Assembly: GCA_965250105.1 (NCBI GenBank)
Contig: OZ252290.1
Location: 1,178,001-1,242,000 of the forward strand
Length of the DNA stretch: 64,000 bases
Direction: 5' to 3'
DNA from: JBCBSK01 sp965250105
GTDB taxonomy: Bacteria; Pseudomonadota; Alphaproteobacteria; Rhizobiales; Tepidamorphaceae
Part shown: one piece after another, positions 1 to 8,642 of the stretch
Layout: each line of letters begins with the position of its first letter
Numbering within the stretch: the stretch's first letter is position 1
Notes under the pieces: generated by a model
What the model was told of the DNA's origin: nothing
Database searches by the model: none
What the model saw: only the letters and a program-made list of their open reading frames with translations
Program-made: the position numbers and the translations under genes

Positions 1-516
1 CGACAGGGTGGCCTGCTGTTCGGAGGGGATGATGTTCACGTCATCGGTGGTCAGGCCGAAATGCTGCAGGCAGGCCTCGGTCATGTAATGGCCGGTCGAC
101 AGCGTGGTCACCAGGATCTGCGCGCCTTCGAGCCTCGCTGGGTCCTCGCGCACCTCGGCGACGAAATCCGGACGCCCGATGAGCTGATGCATGCCGCCTT
201 CCTCGGCGATCATGCCGACGGTCACGAGACCGAGCGCCGGCCCGCCGATCACCGTCGGGGGCGCGCCGAGAAAGGTCATGTCCCACTGGCCGCCGGCGGC
301 CGCTTGCATGATCGGCGCACCGCTCGGGAACCAGCGCGGGTCGGCGTCGATGCCGTGCTTTTCGAAAAAGCCCATCTTGTCGGCGACATAGATGTAGAAG
401 CCGGTATAGGCGGTGATCGAATTGGTGCGCACCCGATCGAGGTCCTCGGCCGCGACCGGCGACAGACTCAGCGCCGCGAGCAGCCCGCCAATGCATAATC
501 CCTTGATCTGTTTCAT
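1..516 (-). CDS. NitT/TauT-type ABC transporter substrate-binding protein (3' end outside window)
   Basis: Predicted periplasmic binding subunit of an ABC importer of the SsuA/TauA/NMT1-like class. Only the first 172 codons are present; the gene runs off the left edge. The start is ATG at 516, preceded by a strong Shine-Dalgarno (AGGGAGG). Residues 1-23 form a signal peptide (MKQIKG, hydrophobic stretch, SPVAA). The mature part begins with the family pattern of an early aromatic stretch followed by VADKMGFFEKHGID, and continues with GAPIMQAAAAGGQWDMTFLG and GAPPTVIGG, typical of THI5/NMT1-like proteins. It lies 68 nt downstream of the UxaA-type large subunit on the same strand, so it probably shares that LacI-controlled operon and may bind the substrate of that pathway. 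Substrate is unknown; membrane and ATPase partners would lie outside the window. Confidence 0.85.
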   Translation of the reverse strand, partial: MKQIKGLCIGGLLAALSLSPVAAEDLDRVRTNSITAYTGFYIYVADKMGFFEKHGIDADPRWFPSGAPIMQAAAGGQWDMTFLGAPPTVIGGPALGLVTVGMIAEEGGMHQLIGRPDFVAEVREDPARLEGAQILVTTLSTGHYMTEACLQHFGLTTDDVNIIPSEQQATLS

Positions 517-584
517 TATCTTTCCTCCCTTGATGAAGTCGTTTGTCATGGTCCGTCGGGCCCGCCAGTTCACGGATCGCCGGG

Positions 585-1766
585 TCAGAGCAGCGGATGA
601 TGGGTTGGCACGATGATCTGCCCCTCGCGCCAGTGCTCGGCCCGCGTTTCGCCACCATTCAGCACGTCGGCGAGGACGGCGCCGGCCGGCCCGGCGAGCG
701 CGTCGGGCCGCGCGCCGTCCGTGATGACGCGGCTGACATCGACATCCACCGCGTCCGACCAGTCACGCAAGGTTTGCGGATTGCCGCAGATCTTGATCGT
801 CGGTGCCAACGGATTGCCACTCGGATTGAAGACGCCGAGCGCGAACAAGATGACCTGGGCGCCCGCCGCCACCATGCCGGTCAGCGAGACGGGGCTGAAA
901 AACGGCGTGTCCATGAAATGAAGCCCCGGCCCTGTGGGGGCTTCGGCGAAATCGAGACAGCCGACGAAAGGCGTCGATCCGGTCTTGGCGACCGCGCCCA
1001 TGGACTTTTCGGCGAGCGTCGTCAGCCCGGCCTCGATGTTCTCGCGCGTCGGATTGACGCCGCGATAGTCCTGCCCGTCGGCCGCCATCATGATCTCCTT
1101 GGCGGCGACGCGGACCAGGATGGCCTCGGCGGTCTCGGGACGCGCCGCGCGCTGGCGCACGGCCTGTTCGGCGCCGATGAATTCGGCGGTCTCCGACACG
1201 ATCGCGCGGCCCCCGGCGGCTACCAGCGCGTCGACCAGATGGCCGATGACCGGATTGGCGGCGAGCGCGCTCGTGGTATCCGATCCGCCGCATTCGAGCG
1301 CGACGGTCAGCGACGCGAGGTCACAGGGCGTCCGTTCGGCCTGCAGCGTCCCGGAGACGAGACCGGTCAGCGCGTCCCTGGCCCGCCAGACGGCATGCTG
1401 CATGCCGGTCGCGTCCATCATCGCCTGTATGATGACCGGCCGGCCGGCATCGGCCAACCGCGCCTCGACAGCCTGCGCCGCCGCCCGGTCGAAGGTCAGC
1501 ACCAACGCCGCTCCGACATTGGGATGGGTGACGAGGCGCGCCAGGACATCGGCCTGGCTGTCGGCGTCCGGTCCCTGGAGGCCGCGGCAGAAATCGCCGA
1601 CGACCGGCACGACGCCATCGAGGCCGTCGGCGGCCAGCGCGGCGAGGCGCACGGTAAGCGCCACCGTGGACAAGACCAGGACATGGTTGCGGATCCCGGC
1701 GCGACCATCGGCGCGGGGATAGCCCATGAAAGTCGGCGGCAGGTGGTCAGCGGCAGTTATGGACAT
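585..1766 (-). CDS. UxaA family hydro-lyase, large (C-terminal) subunit
   Basis: 393-residue protein of the UxaA/GarD C-terminal domain family (altronate and galactarate dehydratases and related sugar-acid hydro-lyases), cytosolic. The N-terminal GYPRADGRAGIRNHVLVLST is the family signature, followed by ALECGGSDTTSALAANPVIGHLVD and ETAEFIGAE and by PSGNPLAPTIKICGNP near the C-terminus. In this subfamily the SAF and catalytic domains are encoded separately, as here. I chose ATG 1766 because a GGGG run sits about 9 nt upstream; ATG 1772 is possible. The start overlaps the 3' end of the small-subunit gene by about 20 nt, so the two are translationally coupled. The exact sugar acid cannot be named from sequence. 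Confidence 0.85.
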   Translation of the reverse strand: MSITAADHLPPTFMGYPRADGRAGIRNHVLVLSTVALTVRLAALAADGLDGVVPVVGDFCRGLQGPDADSQADVLARLVTHPNVGAALVLTFDRAAAQAVEARLADAGRPVIIQAMMDATGMQHAVWRARDALTGLVSGTLQAERTPCDLASLTVALECGGSDTTSALAANPVIGHLVDALVAAGGRAIVSETAEFIGAEQAVRQRAARPETAEAILVRVAAKEIMMAADGQDYRGVNPTRENIEAGLTTLAEKSMGAVAKTGSTPFVGCLDFAEAPTGPGLHFMDTPFFSPVSLTGMVAAGAQVILFALGVFNPSGNPLAPTIKICGNPQTLRDWSDAVDVDVSRVITDGARPDALAGPAGAVLADVLNGGETRAEHWREGQIIVPTHHPLL

Positions 1767-2016
1767 GAACATGTGCCCCGGCCGCGATGTCGGTCGTCGC
1801 GACACCGATCGCCACACCATATTTCACGACCGGATGGCCGGTGGGGATCGCCACCAGCGCCACCTTGTGGCCGAACGGAATATCGGGATCGACCCTTTGG
1901 CCGCCGTCGAGCCGCAACGCCGCTACCCGATCGTCGAGCACGGTCGTCACATTGTCGTCGGGCGACAGGGTGAGATGGCGGCGGCTCGGCGCGGTCACGT
2001 CATCGGCGTGGATCAT
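1747..2016 (-). CDS. UxaA family hydro-lyase, small SAF-domain subunit
   Basis: 89-residue SAF-domain protein, matching the N-terminal part of altronate/galactarate dehydratases (LSPDDNVTTVLDD, DIPFGHKVALVAIPTGHPVVKYGVAIGVAT, ending in HVHVHN, the SAF-type metal or substrate motif). It is the partner of the downstream large subunit. ATG 2016 was preferred to an upstream GTG at 2055 because a GAGG Shine-Dalgarno sits about 9 nt before it. It is the first gene of the operon and is divergent from the LacI-type regulator, with two LacI-type operators between them. The split into SAF and large proteins is normal for this subfamily and not a frameshift: the overlap is in different frames with intact signals. 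Confidence 0.85.
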   Translation of the reverse strand: MIHADDVTAPSRRHLTLSPDDNVTTVLDDRVAALRLDGGQRVDPDIPFGHKVALVAIPTGHPVVKYGVAIGVATTDIAAGAHVHVHNCR

Positions 2017-2194
2017 GATGGCCGCCTCGCGCCGCGCCGACTGGCCGGATCGCACATCGGAAAGCCCGCATTATTCGGCCAGACAATGGGACGCGCGGCC
2101 ACGCGGTCCTGTGGCCGCCGGGCCGTCAACGACATGCCGAAGCTGGTCTCTTCAGCCGTCACACCTTCCTCCGAGCGATCGTCTAATTTGCAAA

Positions 2195-2229
2195 TGCAAT
2201 CGCTTTCATTGGAATTGAAAGCGATAACA
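2195..2229. promoter_or_regulatory. Tandem LacI-family operators in divergent promoter region
   Basis: TGCAATCGCTTTCA at 2195-2208 fits the LacI/GalR consensus TGNAANCGNTTNCA completely. TGAAAGCGATAACA at 2216-2229 fits with one mismatch. The two sites start 21 bp apart, two helical turns. They lie between the uxaA-type operon (start 2016, minus) and the LacI gene (start 2269, plus), the second site ending 39 bp before the lacI-type ATG. The region reads as a shared operator for auto-control and repression of the hydro-lyase operon. Confidence 0.75.
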
Positions 2230-2268
2230 TTGCTTCTGTCAACGTCGATTTGCGGTTATCTTGCCGTC

Positions 2269-3324
2269 ATGAACGACCACAGCACGACGACGAACGGCGC
2301 CGACATAAACGCCACTCCGCAGCCGGCCGGTCCCGTCCGCATGTCCGATATCGCCCGCGCCGCCGGCGTTTCGGCGGTCACCGTGTCGCGCACCATCAAC
2401 CACCCGGAAATGGTGTCGGAGGCGACCCGAACGCGCATCGTCGACGTCATGGACCGGATGGGCTATGTGCCCGACCGCATCGCCGGGAGCCTGGTGACCC
2501 GACGCAGCTACGCGGTCGGTGTCGTCATTCCGACGGTGACCAATTCGCTGTTCGCCGACACGATCCTGGGCATGACCGAGGTGCTGGAACCGCTCGGCTA
2601 TCAGCTGATGATCGGCAGCAGCCGCTACGCGCCCGATGTCGAGCAGGAACTCGTGCGCACCTTTCTCGCCCGACGCTCGGATGCCGTCGTCCTGACCGGC
2701 GTCACCCATACCGACGGCACGAGGCGGCTCCTGACACAAGCGCAAGTGCCGGTCATCGAGATGTGGAATCTGTGCGAGACGCCAATCGATTCCATCGTCG
2801 GCTTCTCGAATTTCGAGGCCGCTCGTCAAATGACGCATCATCTCGCCGAGCGCGGCTACCGGCATATCGGCTTTCTCGGCGGGCACACCGCCGACAATGA
2901 CCGCACGACCCAGCGCGAAGCCGGCTACAAGGCCGCCCTGGCCGAACTCGGGCGCGACTTCGTGCCGGCGCGCATCGAACGCGGCACCTTCGACTTCCGA
3001 TGCGGCGCGGAAGCGCTGAGAAATCTGCGCGCTCGATGTCCCGATGTCGATGCGGTCTGCACGGCCAGCGACATCCTCGCCGTCGGCGCCGTTTTCGAAT
3101 GCATGCGCCAGGGCTGGCGGGTACCCGACGACATCGCCGTGGCGGGCCTCGACGACGCCCCCATCGCCCGCGAACTGGTGCCCGCCCTGACCACGGTGCG
3201 CCTGCCGCGCCATGCGATGGGGCGCAAGATCGGCGAGATCATCCGCGACCGCCTTCAGGGAACGCTGTCGGAACCGCAACGGTGGGACCTCGGCTTCGAG
3301 ATCGTCGGCCGCGACAGCGCCTGA
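2269..3324 (+). CDS. LacI family transcriptional regulator
   Basis: 351-residue LacI/GalR-type regulator. The helix-turn-helix spans about residues 24-45 (RMSDIARAAGVSAVTVSRTI), followed by the hinge (YVPDRIAGSLVTRRS) and a periplasmic-binding-like effector domain with the usual VGVVIPTVTNSLFADTI and VAGLDDAPIARELVPALTTVRLP near the C-terminus. The ATG at 2269 gives a short N-terminal tail before the HTH; the frame is open far upstream, but that part has no homology features and covers the operators. It resembles the gluconate-regulator (GntR of LacI type) branch. Divergent from the UxaA-type operon, which it presumably controls in response to a sugar acid. Confidence 0.92.
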   Translation: MNDHSTTTNGADINATPQPAGPVRMSDIARAAGVSAVTVSRTINHPEMVSEATRTRIVDVMDRMGYVPDRIAGSLVTRRSYAVGVVIPTVTNSLFADTILGMTEVLEPLGYQLMIGSSRYAPDVEQELVRTFLARRSDAVVLTGVTHTDGTRRLLTQAQVPVIEMWNLCETPIDSIVGFSNFEAARQMTHHLAERGYRHIGFLGGHTADNDRTTQREAGYKAALAELGRDFVPARIERGTFDFRCGAEALRNLRARCPDVDAVCTASDILAVGAVFECMRQGWRVPDDIAVAGLDDAPIARELVPALTTVRLPRHAMGRKIGEIIRDRLQGTLSEPQRWDLGFEIVGRDSA

Positions 3325-3423
3325 TTCTAGCGAAAGCAGGGAGCGATTTCGCGTCCGCAATTGCGTAAAATCAATGGGTTAGTACGTGTCCCGTGAATCA
3401 AGGTTCACGGGATACGCTCTAGA
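3325..3423 (+). repeat. 99-bp dispersed intergenic repeat, copy 1
   Basis: Aligns without gaps to 42304-42402 (opposite strand) at roughly 79 percent identity over 99 bp. The best-kept core is AAAATCAATGGGTTAG. Near its right end it carries a 9-bp perfect stem, TCCCGTGAA at 3389-3397 and TTCACGGGA at 3404-3412, with a 6-nt loop. It lies between the convergent lacI-type gene and SDR gene and its TCTAGA end supplies the SDR stop codon (minus strand, 3421-3419). It may also end transcription from both sides. Confidence 0.8.
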
Positions 3424-4156
3424 TCAAGCCCCCATTCGGCTGGACGATCTGGCCGGCGACCCAGGATGCCTTGTCGGAGGCTAGAAAGGCGATCACCTCG
3501 CCGACTTCGCGCGCCTCGCCCACCCGGTTGAACGGGCTCATCGCGGCCGAGCGGGCGAGCGCCTCGGCATTCTTCCCGGCCCGGAACAGGTCGGTATCGA
3601 CCGGGCCCGGCGCGACCGCGTTGACGCGGATGCCGCGCGGCGCCAGTTCCTTCTGCATCGACCGGACCAGGCATTCGACGGCGGCCTTGGTGGCGCTGTA
3701 GGGCCCGACGCCCGGCGCGGCATGGCGGACGAGCGAGGTGGTCAGCGCGATGATCGTGCCGCCGTCGAGGCAGTTGCGCGCCGCCGCCCGCAACACGTTG
3801 AACGCGCCGACGAGATTGACGTCGACCAGTTCACGAAAACGCTCGGCGTCGAATTCGGCCACCGGCGACGGCGGCACATTGATGCCGGCATTCGCCACGA
3901 CGCAAGTCGGCATGGAACCGAAATCGGCGGCGACGGCCTCGAACAGCCGCTCGACCGCGGCGGCATCGCGAATATCGACCGCATAGGCCGCGATCCGCGC
4001 GCCCTGATGTTCCGGCACGGGGTCCGGCGCCGCGTTGCGATAGGTGAACGCGACGTCGAACCCGGCATCGGCAAGCGCCGCGACGGCCGCCGCGCCGATC
4101 CCGCGCGAGCCGCCGAAAACAAGCGCGGCGCTGCGCGCGGGCGTGGTGGCCGTCAT
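3419..4156 (-). CDS. SDR family NAD(P)-dependent oxidoreductase
   Basis: 245-residue classical short-chain dehydrogenase/reductase, cytosolic. The cofactor loop GGSRGIG is at residues 15-21, NAG at 89-91, and the catalytic Ser141, Tyr153 and Lys157 (YSATK) are all present; the C-terminus is the usual QPNGG. ATG 4156 was chosen because AAGGAG sits 6 nt upstream, inside a slightly longer open frame. It is the last gene of a six-gene minus-strand operon (dctP-dctQ-dctM-GMC-ALDH-SDR). Within that set it would oxidise an alcohol or reduce a ketone derived from the imported substrate. Its stop codon lies in a dispersed repeat. Confidence 0.9.
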   Translation of the reverse strand: MTATTPARSAALVFGGSRGIGAAAVAALADAGFDVAFTYRNAAPDPVPEHQGARIAAYAVDIRDAAAVERLFEAVAADFGSMPTCVVANAGINVPPSPVAEFDAERFRELVDVNLVGAFNVLRAAARNCLDGGTIIALTTSLVRHAAPGVGPYSATKAAVECLVRSMQKELAPRGIRVNAVAPGPVDTDLFRAGKNAEALARSAAMSPFNRVGEAREVGEVIAFLASDKASWVAGQIVQPNGGLI

Positions 4157-4197
4157 GTCGTCTCCTTGGGTCATGTGTTGTGTCGTGGGCCGGACCG

Positions 4198-5634
4198 TCA
4201 GAGATCGGTTTCGGTGACGAAATGGGTCTGCAGGAAGGCGTCGAGCCCCTCGATCCCGCCCTCGGAGCCATAGCCGCTGTCGAGCATGCCGCCGAACGGC
4301 GTTTCCGGGCTCGACACCAGGAGCGAGTTCACCGCGAGCAGTCCCGACGCCACCTCGTTGGCGAGCGCGGCGGACGTCTTGCGGTCCGACGTGAAGGCAT
4401 AGGCGGCGAGCCCGAAGGGCAGCCGGTTGGCCTCGCCGATCGCATCTTCGAGCGTCGAGAAGCGCGAGATCGGCGCCAGCGGGCCGAAGGGTTCGTCATT
4501 CATGATGGCGGCCGATGTCGGCACGTCGCGCAGCACGGTCGGCGCGTAGAAGCTGCCCTGATTGCCGATCCGCTGGCCGCCGGCGGCCAGTTCGGCCCCC
4601 TTGTCGACGGCGTCCTGCACCAGCCGGTCCATCACTTCGAGCCGGCGCGAGGCGACCAGCGGCCCCATGGTGACGCCGTCCTCGAGGCCGTTGCCGACCT
4701 TGATCTTGCCGACCTCCTCCAGGAACACCTCGGTGAACTGCTCATAGGCATCGTCCTGCACCAGGAAACGGGTCGGCGAGATGCAGACCTGGCCGGCATT
4801 GCGGAACTTGCCGCCAGCCGCGATGCGCGCCGCCTTGGTGACATCGGCATCGTCGAACACCATGACCGGGGCATGGCCGCCAAGCTCCATCGTGCAGCGC
4901 TTCAGCGTGTTGGCGGCAAGCCGCTGGAGATGCTTGCCGACCTCGACGCTGCCGGTAAAGGACAGCTTGCGCGGGATCGGCGAGGCGAGAAGGTGTTCCG
5001 ACACCTCCGCCGGTACGCCGAAGACGATGTTGAGAACGCCCGCCGGCAGGCCGGCATCGGTCAGCGCGCGGCCGATGGCGATGGCCGTGGCCGGGGTTTC
5101 CTCGCTCGGCTTGATGATCAGCGAACAACCCGCGCCGAGCGCGCCGCCGACCTTGCGCATGACGTTCACCGCCGGGAAGTTCCAGGCGACGAAAGCGAGC
5201 GACGGCCCGATCGGTTCCTTCAGGACGAGCTGGCGCACGCCGGGCATGCGCGCGGGGATCTCGCGGCCATAGGCGCGCTTGCCTTCCTCGCCATACCAGC
5301 GCAGCACGCTGATGGCGAAATCGAGTTCGAGACGCGCCTCGCCGACCGGCTTGCCCATTTCCATGGTCAGATTGCGCGCGATCGTCTCGGCGCGTTCCTC
5401 GAGCAGCCGCGCGGCGGTCTCCATGATCTTCTGGCGCTGGATCGGCGGCGTGGCGCGCCAGACCGCAAAGCCCCGCGCGCTCGCCTCCAGGGCGGCGTCG
5501 AGATCGGCGGTGGAGGCGTGCGGCACGTGGCCGATGACATCGTCGGTCGCCGGATTGATCACGGGCTCCGACACCCCCTCGCTGCCGGCCCGCCATTTCC
5601 CGTCGATGAGCAGTTCAAGCGTTTCATACGTCAT
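4198..5634 (-). CDS. NAD(P)-dependent aldehyde dehydrogenase (SSADH-like)
   Basis: 478-residue aldehyde dehydrogenase superfamily protein, closest in pattern to succinate-semialdehyde dehydrogenases. Catalytic residues are present: Glu250 (MELGGHAP) and Cys284 (GQVCISPTR), with the PWNFP-like AWNFPAVNVMRK and the FTGSVEVGK cofactor region. Length and domain order are normal. It sits 41 nt upstream of the SDR and 34 nt downstream of the GMC oxidoreductase. GMC flavoenzyme plus ALDH would convert an alcohol via an aldehyde to a carboxylate, so the TRAP transporter upstream may bring in an alcohol or hydroxy-acid. The true aldehyde is unknown. Confidence 0.9.
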   Translation of the reverse strand: MTYETLELLIDGKWRAGSEGVSEPVINPATDDVIGHVPHASTADLDAALEASARGFAVWRATPPIQRQKIMETAARLLEERAETIARNLTMEMGKPVGEARLELDFAISVLRWYGEEGKRAYGREIPARMPGVRQLVLKEPIGPSLAFVAWNFPAVNVMRKVGGALGAGCSLIIKPSEETPATAIAIGRALTDAGLPAGVLNIVFGVPAEVSEHLLASPIPRKLSFTGSVEVGKHLQRLAANTLKRCTMELGGHAPVMVFDDADVTKAARIAAGGKFRNAGQVCISPTRFLVQDDAYEQFTEVFLEEVGKIKVGNGLEDGVTMGPLVASRRLEVMDRLVQDAVDKGAELAAGGQRIGNQGSFYAPTVLRDVPTSAAIMNDEPFGPLAPISRFSTLEDAIGEANRLPFGLAAYAFTSDRKTSAALANEVASGLLAVNSLLVSSPETPFGGMLDSGYGSEGGIEGLDAFLQTHFVTETDL

Positions 5635-5668
5635 GTGATGTCCTGACCTCGTTCAGTGCTGATCTCGT

Positions 5669-7288
5669 TCAAAAAAGCCGTGCCGCATCCGCGAGGATGT
5701 GCGTTGACGCCTTCTGCGCAACCATCATCGTTGCCGCATTGATGTTGCCCGACGGAATGACGGGCATGACGGAGGCATCGACGACGCGCAGCCGGTCGAC
5801 GCCGTTGACGCGCAGGGCCGGGTCGGTCGGCGCCGCGTCGTCCGAGCCCATCCGGCAGGTGCCGCAGGGATGGAAGACGGTGCCGGCCCGCTGCCGGATC
5901 GCGTCGAGAACGTCCCTGTCATGGCGCACCGAAGCACCGGGCACAACTTCCTGATCCACGCCGTCGCGAAACGGCGCGGTCTCATGGATCTCGCGCAACA
6001 GCCTTACGCCGTCAACCAGCGTGCGCCGATCGATCTCCTCGGCGAGATAGTTCGGCCGGATGATAGGCGGCGCCTCCGGATCGGCGATGGCGATATCGAT
6101 GCGCCCGCGCGAGGCCGGATGGCATTGCCAGACGGTCGAGCTGAACCCGGAAAAGGCATGCAACGGTTCACCGACGCGGTCGGCCGACAACGGCATGACG
6201 ATCATCTGCACATCCGGCCGGCTGCCGGTCGCCTGCGCGGTGCAGGCGGTACCGCCGACCTGTCCGGCGCCGATGGTCATCGGCCCCGATCCGCGCACCA
6301 GCCAGTCGAGGCCCGAGCCAAGGAGCCAGAACGGATTGCGGCTCTGCCGGTTGAGCGAACGCCTGTCCTTCAAGCGCAGCACCATGCGCATCTGATAGTG
6401 GTCCTGGAGATTGCCGCCGACAGCGGGCCGATCGAGCAGGACCGGCACGCCGGCGCGCCGCAACACGTCTTCGGGGCCGATACCGGAGAGTTGCAGAAGC
6501 TGCGGCGACTGAACCGCGCCCGCGCTCAAGATCACCTCGGACCGTGCCGCGGCATGATGCGACCGGCCGTCGCGCGTCCAGTCCACACCGGTAGCGCGGC
6601 CACCATCGATCCGGACGCGGTGCACGGCGGCGCGGGTTTCGAGCGTCAGGTTAGGCCGCTTCAGCACCGGATGCAGAAAGGCGCGCGCGGCACTCATGCG
6701 AAACCGGCGGCCGACCGTCAGCTGATACTGTCCGACGCCGCGCGTCGTGCCGCCCGAATTGAAGTCGGCGTTCAGTGGATGGCCGCACGCCTGGGCCGCC
6801 TCGATCCAGGCGCGGCACAGCGGATGGTCGTGGCGCAACGGACCAACCGCTAGTTCGCCATGGGCACCCCGCGACTGGCTTTCTGGCCCGTCGAAGCATT
6901 CGATCTGACGAAATGCGGATAGGACGTCGCGCGCCGACCATCCGGTCGCACCCAGCCGCGCCCAGTCGTCGAAGGTCGCCGGTTCGCCGCGCACGAAAAC
7001 CAGGCCATTGATCGAACTCGACCCACCGAGAACCCGACCGCGCGGCCAGACGAGGCGCCGGCCGGCGGTACCCTCCTCCGGCTCGGTCTCGAACAGGCGC
7101 GCGAAACGCGGGTCGAGAACGGTGCGGAAATAACCGACCGGCAGCCTGAGCCAGGGATGCCAGTCGCCACCGCCGGCTTCGAGCAGGAGCACCCGACAAC
7201 CGGGATCGGCCGACAGGCGATTGGCCAGAACGCAGCCTGCAGACCCCGCGCCGACGATGACGTAGTCGTAGTCCGCCGTCTCGGTCAT
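5669..7288 (-). CDS. GMC family FAD-dependent oxidoreductase (choline dehydrogenase-like)
   Basis: 539-residue glucose-methanol-choline oxidoreductase. The dinucleotide-binding motif GAGSAG is at residues 13-18, followed by LLLEAGG. The GMC signatures are present: GRVLGGSSSINGLVFVRG, GAVQSPQLLQLSGIGP, and the C-terminal active-site region FHPCGTCRMG and IPSGNINAATMMVAQK. Start ATG 7288 is preceded by GAGGG. It lies between the TRAP large permease gene (40 nt upstream) and the ALDH in one operon. The family oxidises primary alcohols with FAD, passing electrons to quinone or oxygen; the length and motif set favour an alcohol or choline-type dehydrogenase. Substrate unresolved. Confidence 0.9.
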   Translation of the reverse strand: MTETADYDYVIVGAGSAGCVLANRLSADPGCRVLLLEAGGGDWHPWLRLPVGYFRTVLDPRFARLFETEPEEGTAGRRLVWPRGRVLGGSSSINGLVFVRGEPATFDDWARLGATGWSARDVLSAFRQIECFDGPESQSRGAHGELAVGPLRHDHPLCRAWIEAAQACGHPLNADFNSGGTTRGVGQYQLTVGRRFRMSAARAFLHPVLKRPNLTLETRAAVHRVRIDGGRATGVDWTRDGRSHHAAARSEVILSAGAVQSPQLLQLSGIGPEDVLRRAGVPVLLDRPAVGGNLQDHYQMRMVLRLKDRRSLNRQSRNPFWLLGSGLDWLVRGSGPMTIGAGQVGGTACTAQATGSRPDVQMIVMPLSADRVGEPLHAFSGFSSTVWQCHPASRGRIDIAIADPEAPPIIRPNYLAEEIDRRTLVDGVRLLREIHETAPFRDGVDQEVVPGASVRHDRDVLDAIRQRAGTVFHPCGTCRMGSDDAAPTDPALRVNGVDRLRVVDASVMPVIPSGNINAATMMVAQKASTHILADAARLF

Positions 7289-7328
7289 GGCACGGCCCTC
7301 GACGATCCGGCGCGTTGGGGGCGGGCGG

Positions 7329-8618
7329 TCATTCGCGATATCCCAGCCAATGCGGCAGGGTCAGGCTCAATTCGGGGAACAGGACACAGACCACGAGCGC
7401 AACGGCGAGCGCGGCGAGAAAGGGCAGGCTCTCGCGCGTAACGCGCTCCGGCGGGGTGCCGGCGATCGAGGCGGACAGATAGATCAGATAGCCGACCGGC
7501 GGCGTGCACAGACCGATCATCAGCGTCAGGATGATCACCAGGCCGAAATGGACCGGATCGATGCCGATCTCGAGCGCCGTCGGCAGGAAGACCGGCACCA
7601 TGATGATGAGAGCGGCCAGCGGATCCATCAGCATGCCGATGATCAGGCCGGCCAGGACGATCATCATGAGGACCGCGACCGGATGCGTGCTGACGGCGAA
7701 CAGCGCCTCCGCCATCTGCTTGTTGATCTGCTGGTCCGCGACGATCCAGGCGAAAAAACTCGACGCGCCGAGAATGACCAGCACGGTCGCCGCACCCCAG
7801 GCCGCCTTCAGCATGGCCTGCCAGACCGCATGGAGCGTCAATTCGCGATAGATGAACCCGCCGGCGATCAGCGCATAGAGGACGGCGATGGCCCCAGCCT
7901 CGGTGGCGGTGATCACCCCGCCCAATATACCTCCGACAATGATCAGCGGCATGCCGAGCGCGGCACTCGCCCGCAAGAAACTCATGACAATGGCGCGCGG
8001 GCGAGCCGGTTCGGTGCGCTCATAGCCACGCCGCCGGCTGATCAGATAGACCGCGACCATCAGGCAGAGCGCGATCAGGACGCCCGGCACGATGCCGGCG
8101 ACGAAGAGTTCGCCGATCGATTGTTCGGCGAGCACCGCGAAGATGATCACCGGCACGCTCGGCGGGATGATCGGCCCGACGATCGAGGACGTCTGGGTGA
8201 CCGCCGCCGCGAAGGCCGGCGGATAACCGCGCCGGACCATGGACGGGATCATCACCGTGCCGACAGCTGCGGTATCGGCGATGGCCGAGCCGGAGACGCC
8301 AGAAAACAAGACGCTCGACACGACATTGACATGGCCGAGGCCGCCCCGGATATGGCCGACGAGATTGGCCGCCAGGTCGACGATACGCCGGGTGATGCCG
8401 CCGCTATTCATCAGTTCGCCAGCGAGAAAGAAGAAGACGATCGCCAGAAGAACCGAATTGTCGATGCCGCCGACAAAGGTCTGGGTGACGACTTCGAGCG
8501 GGATCGTCGGGCGGGTGACGAGAAGCGCGATGGTCGCAGCCGCCAGAATGGCGAAGACCAGCGGCACGCCGATCAGCGCCAGAACGGCGAGCCCACCAAT
8601 CAGGATGGCAATGGTCAT
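7329..8618 (-). CDS. dctM: TRAP transporter large permease DctM
   Basis: 429-residue inner-membrane protein of the TRAP-T large permease (DctM/SiaM) family with about 12 predicted transmembrane segments. Recognisable stretches are VLFSGVSGSAIADTAAVGTVMIPSM, SSIVGPIIPPSVPVIIFA, EAGAIAVLYA, and GLIIGMLMDPLAALIIMVPVFLP with a late GLCTPPVGYLIY. It uses the sodium gradient to import an organic acid or related solute handed over by DctP. It is encoded 24 nt downstream of dctQ and 40 nt upstream of the GMC oxidoreductase gene, suggesting that transporter and dehydrogenases act on the same compound. Confidence 0.95.
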   Translation of the reverse strand: MTIAILIGGLAVLALIGVPLVFAILAAATIALLVTRPTIPLEVVTQTFVGGIDNSVLLAIVFFFLAGELMNSGGITRRIVDLAANLVGHIRGGLGHVNVVSSVLFSGVSGSAIADTAAVGTVMIPSMVRRGYPPAFAAAVTQTSSIVGPIIPPSVPVIIFAVLAEQSIGELFVAGIVPGVLIALCLMVAVYLISRRRGYERTEPARPRAIVMSFLRASAALGMPLIIVGGILGGVITATEAGAIAVLYALIAGGFIYRELTLHAVWQAMLKAAWGAATVLVILGASSFFAWIVADQQINKQMAEALFAVSTHPVAVLMMIVLAGLIIGMLMDPLAALIIMVPVFLPTALEIGIDPVHFGLVIILTLMIGLCTPPVGYLIYLSASIAGTPPERVTRESLPFLAALAVALVVCVLFPELSLTLPHWLGYRE

Positions 8619-8642
8619 CGGCGTTCCGTAAATCGCTGCGGG

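Noticed and set aside
41..658. Minus-strand frame across the start of the NitT/TauT-type gene
   Set aside because: Wrong frame: the frame starting at ATG 516 has a signal peptide, a ribosome site and family motifs, while this one is a shadow.
543..1973. Long plus-strand open frame opposite the UxaA-type genes
   Set aside because: It is antisense to two genes with clear family signatures and its translation is Arg/Gly/Asp/His-rich low-complexity text typical of GC-rich shadow frames.
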